64,000 nt of DNA from Mesobacillus jeotgali (lineage in GTDB: Bacteria; Bacillota; Bacilli; Bacillales; Cytobacillaceae), in contig NZ_CP134494.1 in assembly GCF_031759225.1 (NCBI RefSeq), positions 2,602,501-2,666,500 of the forward strand, in the 5' to 3' direction. Every line of letters begins with the position of its first letter. Position 1 is the stretch's first letter. Of the stretch, positions 1 through 7,876 are shown one piece after another. The translations under genes were made by a program, and so were the position numbers. Below the pieces are notes generated by a model. That model searched no databases. It had not been told where the DNA came from and worked only from the letters and a program-made list of their open reading frames with translations.

Positions 1-328
1 TAGAATCGAATGCCATAAACCCCGGTATTTCAGTCCTGACCAGACTCCTAATATCATTCATTTCAATATTTGTAAGCAATTTAAAGCCTGTAGAAAATAT
101 AGGTAAATCAGCATTGGATCCTGTCAATGCATGTCCGATTAAAGGGTTTTCGTAACTTATGATTCTTAAGAAAACCTCTGCTCCAATATCTCCGTTCACC
201 TTGAATTTAAAAATGCTGATGTTTGAGGACGATATAAAACCGGCTATTAGGAAAAAGCTGAACGTGCAAACAACTATAATTAAAGCAGATAACATCTTCC
301 TATAAAAATTGACGAATATTCCAGCCAT
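1..328 (-). CDS. SpoIIP-like protein, N-terminal part (runs off the window)
   Basis: The reverse strand is open from an ATG at 328, preceded by an AGGGTG ribosome site about 6 nt away, to the window edge. The 109 visible residues start with a short basic stretch and one membrane segment (about residues 12-33). Later come an F-L-R-I-I-S-Y-E-N-P stretch and N-D-I-R-S-L-V-R-T-E-I-P-G-F, which resemble the region before the amidase domain of stage II sporulation protein P. SpoIIP is a membrane-anchored peptidoglycan hydrolase of the engulfment machinery. The catalytic domain lies outside the window, so the family call is from memory of that N-terminal pattern and the gene could be a shorter paralogue. 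Confidence 0.55.
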   Translation of the reverse strand, partial: MAGIFVNFYRKMLSALIIVVCTFSFFLIAGFISSSNISIFKFKVNGDIGAEVFLRIISYENPLIGHALTGSNADLPIFSTGFKLLTNIEMNDIRSLVRTEIPGFMAFDS

Positions 329-411
329 TCAATCACCCTTTTGCATGTGATATCAATTTAAAATACCATCTCTGTTAATTCATAAATATGTATAAATGAA
401 ATTTTTAGACT

Positions 412-440
412 AAAAAACGCCCGGACAGGTGTCCGGACGC
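412..440 (-). terminator. Rho-independent terminator after corA
   Basis: A 10-bp stem (CGTCCGGACA / TGTCCGGGCG) is followed on the minus strand by six T residues, just after the corA stop codon. Confidence 0.85.
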
Positions 441-444
441 TCCG

Positions 445-1383
445 TTAGAAGTATTTCTTTTTCCAGAAAATGAATGCAGTTAATCCTGCCAATAAAACAG
501 CCATACCGATTGCGAGGAAAAATGCATAGGGATAGTGCTGAAATGGTAGATCAACGTTCATACCGTAGAAACTTGCCACCATCGTCGGAAACGATAGAAT
601 GATGGTAATTGATGTTAAGAATTTCATCACCATATTAAGGTTATTAGAAATAATAGAGGCAAACGCATCCATCATTCCGCTTAAAATCGAACTGTATGTC
701 TCAGCCATTTCAATAGCCTGGGTATTTTCAATGATGACATCCTCCAACAAATCCTTGTCCTCTTCGTACATTTTCAAATAATTGAATCGCATGATTTTGG
801 CAAGTACGACTTTATTTGATTTAAGTGAGGTCGTGAAGTAAACCAAGCTTTTTTCTAATGCGAGGAATGCATACAATTCCTTGTTTTTCATTGACTGATG
901 CAGCTCGCGCTCAATCTCATTCGTCTTTTTATTGATTTGTTTCAGGTACCGCAAATAGTAGATCGAAATCACGTATAGGATTTGCAGGGCAAATCTCGTT
1001 TTTTTAAAAGTATAAAATTCCTTGACTCTGTTTGATTTGAATTCATTCAATACAGGTGTCTCTTTCAAGGAAACAGTTATGATACAGTACGGAGTTTGAA
1101 TGATCCCGACAGGAATAGTTTCATAGATTGGGAAGCCAGATTCATCATGCGTGATATAGGGATAGTCAACAATTATATAGACCATTCCATCTTCCTTTTC
1201 AATCCTTGGACGCTCTTCATCATCAAGGGCATCCTTAATAAAATCCACTGCTACTCCAGTTTCATTCGCTACTCTTAGTATTTCATCCTCAGAAGGATGA
1301 ACCATATTAACCCAGCAGCCTTTTGAGATTTCTTCCACACATAGTAAATGTCTTTCTTCACTGCTTTTATAGATTTCAAGCAT
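445..1383 (-). CDS. corA: CorA-family magnesium/divalent cation channel
   Basis: This is a 312-residue CorA-type Mg2+ channel. It has a long acidic and helical cytoplasmic N-terminal domain and two C-terminal membrane helices. The signature Y-G-M-N loop follows the first helix (S-F-Y-G-M-N-V-D-L-P-F) and a basic W-K-K-K tail closes the protein; the pentamer is expected in the cytoplasmic membrane. The start is ATG at 1383, because GAGGAGG lies 8 nt upstream; the frame stays open 12 codons further but without a ribosome site. The gene follows a small ORF (1404..1562) closely and ends in a strong terminator. No magnesium riboswitch was recognised upstream. Confidence 0.9.
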   Translation of the reverse strand: MLEIYKSSEERHLLCVEEISKGCWVNMVHPSEDEILRVANETGVAVDFIKDALDDEERPRIEKEDGMVYIIVDYPYITHDESGFPIYETIPVGIIQTPYCIITVSLKETPVLNEFKSNRVKEFYTFKKTRFALQILYVISIYYLRYLKQINKKTNEIERELHQSMKNKELYAFLALEKSLVYFTTSLKSNKVVLAKIMRFNYLKMYEEDKDLLEDVIIENTQAIEMAETYSSILSGMMDAFASIISNNLNMVMKFLTSITIILSFPTMVASFYGMNVDLPFQHYPYAFFLAIGMAVLLAGLTAFIFWKKKYF

Positions 1384-1403
1384 TTGATCAACCTCCTCTT
1401 CTA

Positions 1404-1562
1404 TTATTGAGGAAGCCAACTACCTTTACTCAGAGTTGATAGTCTTGCAGCATTCAATTGTATCAAATCTAATAAATCATCGACTTCCCCGAACCTATCG
1501 GGATCAGGTTCTTTTGAATGACCCAAAGATACCAACTCCTTTCTGTTTTTCATCTCTTCCAT
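1404..1562 (-). CDS. small acidic ORF upstream of corA (52 aa)
   Basis: An ATG at 1562 follows AGGAG and opens a 52-codon frame ending in TAATAG only 20 nt before the corA start. The product is hydrophilic with an acidic middle (K-E-P-D-P-D-R-F-G-E-V-D-D-L-L) and has no membrane segment. A second AAAGGAG site precedes an in-frame TTG further in, so the true start is uncertain. The tight spacing suggests co-transcription with corA. I do not recognise the family; it could be a small regulator or a leader ORF. Confidence 0.45.
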   Translation of the reverse strand: MEEMKNRKELVSLGHSKEPDPDRFGEVDDLLDLIQLNAARLSTLSKGSWLPQ

Positions 1563-1610
1563 CTTACTCCTGACTTGCTAAAACCACAATGGGAACTTTA
1601 AATATTCCAG

Positions 1611-1672
1611 TTGACAAAATACCTATTAGGGTATATAGTAAGAATCGTGATATTAAATACCCAACAAGGTAT
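1611..1672 (+). promoter_or_regulatory. promoter with two CsoR/CstR-like dyads
   Basis: TTGACA (1611-1616) and TATAGT (1634-1639) are 17 nt apart. A 16-bp dyad with ATACC and GGTAT half-sites (1619-1634) fills the spacer, and a second dyad of the same type (1657-1672) lies just downstream of the expected start site. The half-sites resemble ATACCC/GGGTAT operators of CsoR/CstR-type repressors. Operator identity is inferred. Confidence 0.5.
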
Positions 1673-1692
1673 AAATAAGGAGGAAAATTTGC

Positions 1693-2088
1693 ATGTTAAA
1701 AATGATCACCAAATCAATCATTGCTTTTGCGATGATTTTATCTCTAGTCGCTGTTGGCAGTCCACAGCAAAAAGCCCAAGCTGCTACTACTTCCGCTGAT
1801 GTTCTGGTAACAGTAGGACAAATGGGTGCGGATTCTTATTCTCAAACCTTAGATGGAGTACTTTACACAGTTAACCAAATTGGTTTCATGGCCGACAGAA
1901 TTCTATGGACTCAGGAACAAATTGGCTTCATGGCTGACAGAATTGTGTACGTAACAGAGTTTTCTCAGGATAACACTGTTAAAGTGATCTACATGGCAAC
2001 AGCTTTATGGCCAACTGGCACGAAGGATGGCGGATACACTTATAAGGTATCTCTTATGCCGGTTGCCATGCTACCAGCTGGCTGGTAA
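1693..2088 (+). CDS. secreted protein with IGFMADRI repeats (131 aa)
   Basis: The protein has a Sec signal peptide (basic start, hydrophobic core to about residue 22, then S-P-Q-Q-K-A-Q-A-A, cleavage likely near residue 31). The mature part contains the motif Q-I-G-F-M-A-D-R-I twice, 16 residues apart, and a looser copy (V-G-Q-M-G-A-D-S-Y) before them, so it arose by short internal duplication. AAGGAGG lies 9 nt before the ATG. Its promoter carries two dyads and it ends in a clear terminator, so it is a single-gene unit. No known domain was recognised; function unknown. Confidence 0.75.
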   Translation: MLKMITKSIIAFAMILSLVAVGSPQQKAQAATTSADVLVTVGQMGADSYSQTLDGVLYTVNQIGFMADRILWTQEQIGFMADRIVYVTEFSQDNTVKVIYMATALWPTGTKDGGYTYKVSLMPVAMLPAGW

Positions 2089-2103
2089 ATGCAAATGCAA
2101 TGT

Positions 2104-2133
2104 AAAAAGGCGAACTCAGGGTTCGTCTTTTTA
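2104..2133 (+). terminator. Rho-independent terminator
   Basis: An AGGCGAAC/GTTCGTCTT stem is followed by TTTTT, 16 nt after the stop of the secreted protein. The remaining gap to 2388 is AT-rich and holds a weak promoter (TTGAGA at 2327, TATAAT at 2352, 19-nt spacer) for the phosphatase gene. Confidence 0.8.
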
Positions 2134-2388
2134 CTCCCCCTTTAAAAACACTTCTTTTGCCCTATAATAATTTAATTTACAAATATATCCAATTTATCGA
2201 TACATTTACACTATCTTTCCCAGTTACATTCGAATCCTTAATAATCCCATTGTTATAGTCCTCACTACTTACTAATTCTAACCTCTCACTCTTCTATTTA
2301 TTCTTAAAAATACTAGATTTTCTAAATTGAGAAATATTCTAAAAGTTTAATTATAATAGGCACGTAAACTAGTAATTTAGAGGGGGAA

Positions 2389-3777
2389 ATGAAAATGAAT
2401 AATAACTTCAAAAAGAAATTGATTCCATTTGCTGTCGTATCAACGCTCGCCATTGGAGGCCTTTCAGGAGCTTTCACTGCTGACGCTAAGGAATCGCCTA
2501 AACAGAATAATGCTAAAATCAAAAACGTCATTTTTATGATTGGTGACGGAATGGGAGTATCCTATACCTCCGCTTACCGCTACTTAAAAGACGACCCGAA
2601 CACTAAACTTGCTGAAGGAACTGAATTCGACAAATACCTTGTTGGCCAGCAGTCAACTTATGCAGAAGATCCTGAACAAAATATTACTGATTCTGCTTCC
2701 TCGGCCACTGCAATGTCTGCTGGTGTTAAAACATATAATGCGGCTATCGGTGTCGATAACGATAAATCCGATGTAAAAACAGTACTTGAATCCGCAAAAG
2801 AACAAGGGAAAGCGACCGGGCTCGTTGCTACCTCTGAAATCACCCACGCAACTCCTGCTTCTTTCGGAGCACATGATGAGAGCCGCAGAAACATGAATGC
2901 AATCGCAGAGGACTACTACGATGATTTAATTAACGGTGAACACAAGGTTGATGTCCTTCTTGGAGGAGGCACTGATCTCTTTGTTCAAGAAGACCGTAAC
3001 CTAATTGAAGAATTCCAACACGATGGCTATAGCTTCGCTTCTACAAAAGAACAGCTGGCAAGCGATAATAATGAGAAAATACTTGGATTGTTTGCCCCTC
3101 GTGGACTTCCAAAAATGATTGACCGTACAGAGGATATTCCCTCTCTTGAAGAAATGACTAAGTCGGCAATTGAAAGATTGAACAAAGATAAAGACGGCTT
3201 CTTCCTGATGGTTGAAGGCAGCCAGATCGACTGGTCAGGTCACGATAATGATATCGTGGGTGCGATGAGTGAAATGGAAGACTACGAAAAAGCATTCAAG
3301 GCAGCGATTGATTTTGCCAAAAAGGATAAGCATACTCTTGTAATTGCTACTGCTGACCACTCAACTGGCGGCTATTCAATTGGGGCTGACGGAATTTACA
3401 ACTGGTTCCCAGAACCAATTAAAGCCGCCAAACGCACACCAGACTTCATGGCAGCTGAAATTGCCGATGGTGCAGATATCGAAGAAACGCTTTCCAACTA
3501 TATTGATTTAGAGTTGACTTCTGAAGAAATAGATTCAGTCAAAGCTGCTGCTCAAGGGGATGTAACAGAAATCGATAATGCTATTGAAGAAATCTTCAAC
3601 AAGCGTTCACATACAGGCTGGACAACCAGCGGCCATACGGGTGAGGACGTTAACGTTTATGCATTTGGCCCAACACGTGAAGCTCTGTCCGGCAAGATTG
3701 AAAATACCGACCTTGCTAAACATGTATTCAGCATCCTGCAAAACGGGAATAAAGAAATTGTTATTGAAGATAAATAA
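2389..3777 (+). CDS. secreted alkaline phosphatase
   Basis: This 462-residue enzyme hydrolyses phosphate monoesters outside the membrane. It has a signal peptide (K-K-K then a hydrophobic core, cleavage near A-D-A-K, residue 34). The PhoA-family metal and catalytic residues are present: M-I-G-D-G-M-G near residue 53, the nucleophile in D-S-A-S-S-A-T (Ser102), T-H-A-T-P-A, E-G-S-Q-I-D-W-S-G-H, T-A-D-H-S-T-G-G and a late G-H-T-G-E-D-V. Length fits B. subtilis PhoA/PhoB. GAGGGGG precedes two possible ATG starts (2389 and 2395). Phosphate control is likely for the family, but no convincing PhoP box array was found upstream. Confidence 0.93.
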   Translation: MKMNNNFKKKLIPFAVVSTLAIGGLSGAFTADAKESPKQNNAKIKNVIFMIGDGMGVSYTSAYRYLKDDPNTKLAEGTEFDKYLVGQQSTYAEDPEQNITDSASSATAMSAGVKTYNAAIGVDNDKSDVKTVLESAKEQGKATGLVATSEITHATPASFGAHDESRRNMNAIAEDYYDDLINGEHKVDVLLGGGTDLFVQEDRNLIEEFQHDGYSFASTKEQLASDNNEKILGLFAPRGLPKMIDRTEDIPSLEEMTKSAIERLNKDKDGFFLMVEGSQIDWSGHDNDIVGAMSEMEDYEKAFKAAIDFAKKDKHTLVIATADHSTGGYSIGADGIYNWFPEPIKAAKRTPDFMAAEIADGADIEETLSNYIDLELTSEEIDSVKAAAQGDVTEIDNAIEEIFNKRSHTGWTTSGHTGEDVNVYAFGPTREALSGKIENTDLAKHVFSILQNGNKEIVIEDK

Positions 3778-3790
3778 GGAAATCACTGCT

Positions 3791-3813
3791 CCCGCTGTCC
3801 CTCAGGCAGCGGG
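3791..3813 (+). terminator. weak hairpin after the phosphatase gene
   Basis: A CCCGCTG/CAGCGGG stem has a 9-nt loop but only a poor T tract, so some read-through into the following lipoprotein gene is possible. Confidence 0.45.
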
Positions 3814-3845
3814 AAGTCTGTTTATCAACTACTGGAAGGTGCGAA

Positions 3846-4511
3846 ATGAGAAAGTTAATTTTTGTGGTACTCTTACTATCTTTGCTTATTGGGTGCAATA
3901 TCGATGAATACTCCAACTCTTCAAAGATAGAAAAAGAACAACCGATTCAGAAAGACCGAAACGAAGTTACTCCCTCGCCTAGGAAGTCAATGAATGATTA
4001 TGCACCTAACCCTCAGGTTACTGATGATCGAACATTGTTGAGTGCCGGTGAAACATTCAGGGATGAAAAAGGGGCCGCCAAACTACTTGCCTACACTAAA
4101 TTAGATAAGGGCCTTACTGCAGGACCCATTGAAATGGTCCTAAAGGAAGCCAAAATTATTGATTACACTCCTGACTATAGCTTAATAGACTTTTACCACA
4201 GTTATACTCATGAAGAGCAATTTACGTTTCTGAAAATCTTTGTGGAAATAGAAAACAAGTCAAACGAAATACTGAATTTCGCTCCAGTTTCCCATATACA
4301 ATCTGATACTGGTGAAGAAAAAACTTGGGCAGAGGATATATACTTAGAGGAACTGAATGGAGCAATTCGCCCTGGTGAAAAGAAAGCAGGAAATATTGGT
4401 TTTATCGTTGAGAACTCTGATATCAACTCTATCCAGGTTACAACCAGCAAAGTTCTCAATCAAGATGAAAAGGAAACCTTTGAAGAACAAACAGTGGATT
4501 TCAAATTTTAA
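3846..4511 (+). CDS. putative lipoprotein, unknown function
   Basis: The N-terminus has a short lipoprotein signal with lipobox L-L-I-G-C (Cys near residue 17), so the 221-residue protein should be anchored to the outer face of the membrane. After a charged, low-complexity linker (residues 20-55) comes a beta-rich domain with E-N-K-S-N-E-I-L-N-F followed by P-G-E-K-K-A-G-N-I-G-F. This pattern resembles the immunoglobulin-like domains of DUF4352/DUF5067-type lipoproteins. A GGAAGG site precedes the ATG. It may be partly co-transcribed with the phosphatase gene. No specific role can be given. Confidence 0.7.
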   Translation: MRKLIFVVLLLSLLIGCNIDEYSNSSKIEKEQPIQKDRNEVTPSPRKSMNDYAPNPQVTDDRTLLSAGETFRDEKGAAKLLAYTKLDKGLTAGPIEMVLKEAKIIDYTPDYSLIDFYHSYTHEEQFTFLKIFVEIENKSNEILNFAPVSHIQSDTGEEKTWAEDIYLEELNGAIRPGEKKAGNIGFIVENSDINSIQVTTSKVLNQDEKETFEEQTVDFKF

Positions 4512-4522
4512 TTAATGTTTGG

Positions 4523-4556
4523 GAGGCATGGATGAATTCATGCCTTTTGTTATTTA
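4523..4556 (+). terminator. Rho-independent terminator
   Basis: An AGGCATG/CATGCCT stem with an 8-nt loop is followed by TTTTGTTATTT, directly after the lipoprotein gene. Confidence 0.75.
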
Positions 4557-4885
4557 CTACCCTTCCTAAGAGAATCAGCATTTATTCTAAAAGTTTCATT
4601 TGTCCGCCTCCGATTGAAAGAATACATCCGTCAGTTTTGATGTATGTTGAACATTTATACCTAGCTCGCCACATTCCCTCAAATTAAAGCCTTTCTGTCA
4701 TTCCGTTACTGAGTGCGCTTCTTGTCCAGGAATTTAGCATGCATCCATAACTCTAAGGCTCTCTGATACTGGGTGAACGGCTTCAACTTTCCTGAAATAC
4801 AGCAAATCATATATAATGGAATTTAAATTAGGAATCTAACCTGATTTTTTGCACTTAAAGCTTCATTTATAAAAGGAGAAATGAT
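4557..4885. other. intergenic region before the PBP gene
   Basis: No ORF with a ribosome site, RNA gene or repeat was recognised here. Only the AAAAGGAG site at the right edge, for the PBP gene, is clear. A TATATAATGG near 4812 may be part of its promoter, but no good -35 box was seen. Confidence 0.4.
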
Positions 4886-7003
4886 ATGCATTTACTTCAA
4901 CGATTTTGGGAGGCTGTTGTCCGATTCTGGAAACGGCGTCACCTGACGCAAATCTTGTTATTAATCTTATTGGTTTTCATATTGTTATCGATTCTTTGGT
5001 TTGCTTTTATCGCCAGCAGAGCAAATGTGCAGACACTGAAGGATGGATTGAGCCAGGCTACCACGATTTATGATCGCAATGGTGAGGAAGCAAGCAAGCT
5101 TGCTACGAACCGGACCGGTGGAGTGTCAATCAAAGATATGCCAGAGCATGTTCCGAATGCCGTCATCGCTATTGAGGATGAACGGTTTTACGAACATAAC
5201 GGATTCGATATAAAAGGGATCGCCCGTGCTTTCTTCGGAAACCTATTAGCAGGAGGCATTACTGGCGGTGGGAGTACTCTAACTCAGCAGCTGACCAAAA
5301 ACGCTTTGTTATCATCTGAGCGGACATACAAACGTAAAGTGGAAGAATTATTTTTGGCAGTGGAGCTCGAGAAAGAGTATGAAAAGGATGAAATCATAGA
5401 AATGTACCTGAACCAGGTGTATTTCGGAAGTGGCGCCTTTGGCATCAACAATGCCAGCAAGAAATATTTCGCCAAAAATATTCAGGAAGTCACCATAAGT
5501 GAGGCCGCACTGCTTGCCGGCCTGCTTAAAGCACCGTCTGCCCTGGATCCCTACAATAATTACGAAGCTGCTATCAAACGCAGGGATGTCGTTCTTTCTA
5601 AAATGAACGAACTAGGAATGATTACAGATTCCGAATATAAACAGGCCAAGTCTGAAAAGATCGTATTGGAAGATGGAGGCGGTTCGCTCGCAGACCGAAA
5701 ATATCCTTCTTATGTCGATGCAGTTTTAGACGAAGCTACAAGTAAATATGGTCTTACCCAGGATGAAATCATGACCAGAGGCTATCGCATCTATACTGAA
5801 CTTGATCAGGATATACAAGCAGGACTGGAAAATGTATATCAACAAGACCACCTATTCCCTGATCGATCCAGAGATGTTTTGGTTCAGAGTGGTTCTGTAC
5901 TGCTAGATCCAGCTAATGGAGGCGTACGTGCACTGAGTGGAGGCCGCGGTGAAAAAGTCTTCCGTGGATTCAACCGCGCTACCCACCTAAGGGCTCAGCC
6001 AGGATCGACAATGAAACCTCTGGCCGTTTATACACCTGCGCTTGAAGAAGGTTATGAATATGATTCGATGCTTGTCGACGAGAAGATGTCATTTAAAAAT
6101 TACAGTCCAAAGAACTTCTCAGACACTTACCAAGGAGAAGTTCCCATGTATGAGGCCGTGGAAAAGTCCATTAACATACCTGCTGTTTGGCTTTTAAATG
6201 AGATCGGCTTGAATAAAGGGATCGATGCTGTAAGAAGATTTGGCATCAAAGTCGAAAAAGAGGACCAGAACCTGGCACTCGCATTGGGTGGTATGCATAA
6301 TGGTGTTTCTCCATTGCGAATGGCAGAAGCATACTCTGTCTTCCCTAATGGCGGGAAGAAGCATGATGCCCATTTGATTACGAAAATTGTCGGGCCGACA
6401 GGTAAAGTGATTGCAGAGCATAAAGGCACGTCAACACGTGTTACTTCTAAATCAGTGGCTAATGAAATGACGTCCATGCTATTGAATGTTGTAGAAACAG
6501 GGACTGGAAAAGGGACAAATATTGAAGGTGTTGAGATTGCAGGCAAGACCGGCTCTACACAGCTCCCTTATGCAGATATTAATGGAACGAAGGATCAATG
6601 GTTTGTTGGCTATACACCGAACATTGTGGGAGCTGTATGGCTGGGATATGATAAAACGGACCGCGACCATTATTTATCCAGCAGCAGCTCAAAAGATGTA
6701 GTCCCTCTATTCAGGGCAATCATGGAAGAAACAGTGCCCCATATCGAGCAGGAGGATTTCAAGGTACGATCTGTCAACGAACGGAAGTCTGGTGCCGCAG
6801 TTGATTATGAAGAAACAGAAAAAGCTATCAAGGAAAAAGCAAATGAATTGGAGCAAGAATTAAAAGAGCGTGCTGGCAAGGTTGAAGAAAAACTGAAAGA
6901 AGAAGCGCCAAAGTGGAAAAAAGTATTTGACCAGATGCAGGAAGATGCCGGAAAGGTCGGCAACAAAGTAATTGACAAGCTTAGAGAGTGGCAAGGACAA
7001 TAA
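4886..7003 (+). CDS. class A penicillin-binding protein (PbpF-like)
   Basis: This is a bifunctional peptidoglycan synthase of 705 residues. It has one N-terminal membrane anchor (about 22-43). The GT51 glycosyltransferase domain carries E-D-E-R-F-Y-E-H-N-G-F-D (from residue 97) and G-G-S-T-L-T-Q-Q-L-T-K-N. The transpeptidase domain carries S-T-M-K (Ser374), a K-S-I-N motif and K-T-G-S-T (Lys554). The tail after about residue 625 is a highly charged, Glu/Lys-rich helix. Length and domain order fit B. subtilis PBP2c (PbpF), a sporulation-associated class A PBP, but PbpG or PBP4 orthology is not excluded. AAAAGGAG precedes the ATG and a terminator follows. Confidence 0.9.
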   Translation: MHLLQRFWEAVVRFWKRRHLTQILLLILLVFILLSILWFAFIASRANVQTLKDGLSQATTIYDRNGEEASKLATNRTGGVSIKDMPEHVPNAVIAIEDERFYEHNGFDIKGIARAFFGNLLAGGITGGGSTLTQQLTKNALLSSERTYKRKVEELFLAVELEKEYEKDEIIEMYLNQVYFGSGAFGINNASKKYFAKNIQEVTISEAALLAGLLKAPSALDPYNNYEAAIKRRDVVLSKMNELGMITDSEYKQAKSEKIVLEDGGGSLADRKYPSYVDAVLDEATSKYGLTQDEIMTRGYRIYTELDQDIQAGLENVYQQDHLFPDRSRDVLVQSGSVLLDPANGGVRALSGGRGEKVFRGFNRATHLRAQPGSTMKPLAVYTPALEEGYEYDSMLVDEKMSFKNYSPKNFSDTYQGEVPMYEAVEKSINIPAVWLLNEIGLNKGIDAVRRFGIKVEKEDQNLALALGGMHNGVSPLRMAEAYSVFPNGGKKHDAHLITKIVGPTGKVIAEHKGTSTRVTSKSVANEMTSMLLNVVETGTGKGTNIEGVEIAGKTGSTQLPYADINGTKDQWFVGYTPNIVGAVWLGYDKTDRDHYLSSSSSKDVVPLFRAIMEETVPHIEQEDFKVRSVNERKSGAAVDYEETEKAIKEKANELEQELKERAGKVEEKLKEEAPKWKKVFDQMQEDAGKVGNKVIDKLREWQGQ

Positions 7004-7007
7004 TTAA

Positions 7008-7041
7008 AAAACGAGCAGCCTGAATTGGCTGCTCGTTTTGT
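7008..7041 (+). terminator. Rho-independent terminator after the PBP gene
   Basis: A perfect ACGAGCAGCC/GGCTGCTCGT stem with a 6-nt loop is followed by TTTTG. Confidence 0.9.
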
Positions 7042-7090
7042 TATGGTATATTAAGAAATTACATCTTATGAGCAGGCCTGATTAGTATTG

Positions 7091-7224
7091 GGACAAAATT
7101 TCGGGCATTCGACTCAGTCTTGTCCGAACCTGGCATTACTTCGGATAAAGTTACGGGCAATCGCTGCAATTTTGTCTGAACCTGGTACTACTTCAGACAA
7201 AATTTCGGGCATTCGCCTCAGTTG
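7091..7224. repeat. 52-bp direct tandem repeats, about 2.6 copies
   Basis: Copies start at 7091, 7143 and 7195 (partial). Each begins with a GGACAAAATTTCGGGCATTCG-like run; in the first copy GGACAA can pair with TTGTCC 35 nt later. The block lies between two converging genes and contains no credible ORF. Confidence 0.8.
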
Positions 7225-7249
7225 GAAACAGTTTGCCTCAACCAATTAG

Positions 7250-7807
7250 TTAAAATACCTTTGAATAAATACAAGTATCCCTTAATTCACCGTCAACGGA
7301 AAGGGAATCATTCTTTAATATTCCATCGAGAGCAAGTCCAAGTCTTTCGGGGATCGCTTTGCTTTTGGTATTCAATGAATCACATCTTATCTCGATCCTC
7401 CGGGCTTTAAGTTCCCGGACGGCAAAATCAGTGATTCCCTGGACAGCCTCTGTCATATACCCTTTTCCACTAAAACGGGTGTCAATCCAATAACCGATTT
7501 CAAATTTTGGGACGTCCCAATCTATTCTATGCAGACCGGACGACGCTACAAATTCTCCGGTATCTTTTTTAAATACAAGGAGCCTCAGGTCTGACCGGTT
7601 CAAAAAGTTAATGTAGCCTTGCCTGATCACGATCTCTGTTTCTTCAACGCTTTGTTCTTTTTGGGCAAATGGCATCCATGGTTTAAGTTCTTTTAAAGAT
7701 GCATTGATTGATTCGCAAGTTACAGCTCCGTCACCAGGCAGCGGCATCCTGATTAATAGACGGTCTGTTTCAAATTCGGATGGAAAATCCAACAAAACAG
7801 GATTCAC
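7250..7807 (-). CDS. GNAT acetyltransferase, RimJ/RimL type
   Basis: The 185-residue protein is a single GNAT domain. It has the usual opening E-T-D-R-L-L-I-R, then E-I-G-Y-W-I-D-T-R-F-S-G-K-G-Y-M-T-E-A (the acetyl-CoA-binding strand and loop) and later S-K-A-I-P-E-R-L-G (motif B). Such enzymes acetylate N-termini of ribosomal or other proteins or small amines; the substrate cannot be told. A GTG at 7807 behind GGGGAGAGG is preferred over the ATG nine codons upstream. The gene converges with the PBP gene across the tandem repeats. Confidence 0.85.
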   Translation of the reverse strand: MNPVLLDFPSEFETDRLLIRMPLPGDGAVTCESINASLKELKPWMPFAQKEQSVEETEIVIRQGYINFLNRSDLRLLVFKKDTGEFVASSGLHRIDWDVPKFEIGYWIDTRFSGKGYMTEAVQGITDFAVRELKARRIEIRCDSLNTKSKAIPERLGLALDGILKNDSLSVDGELRDTCIYSKVF

Positions 7808-7836
7808 CTTCACCTCTCCCCTTTCATCTACCATTT

Positions 7837-7866
7837 AAAAAGAGCGGTCACAAGACCGCTCTTTAC
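7837..7866. terminator. terminator below the ABC permease gene
   Basis: AAAGAGCGGTC and GACCGCTCTTT form a perfect 11-bp stem with a 4-nt loop. It lies just past the stop of the minus-strand permease gene. Confidence 0.85.
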
Positions 7867-7876
7867 TTTATTCTGC

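Noticed and set aside
1420..1610. Magnesium (M-box) riboswitch upstream of corA
   Set aside because: No match to the conserved M-box core; the stretch is better explained by a small ORF.
2176..2228. TTTACA/TTTATC/GTTACA boxes upstream of alkaline phosphatase as a PhoP site
   Set aside because: Spacings are 17, 12 and 18 nt rather than the regular 11-nt period of PhoP boxes, and the region is AT-rich enough for chance matches.
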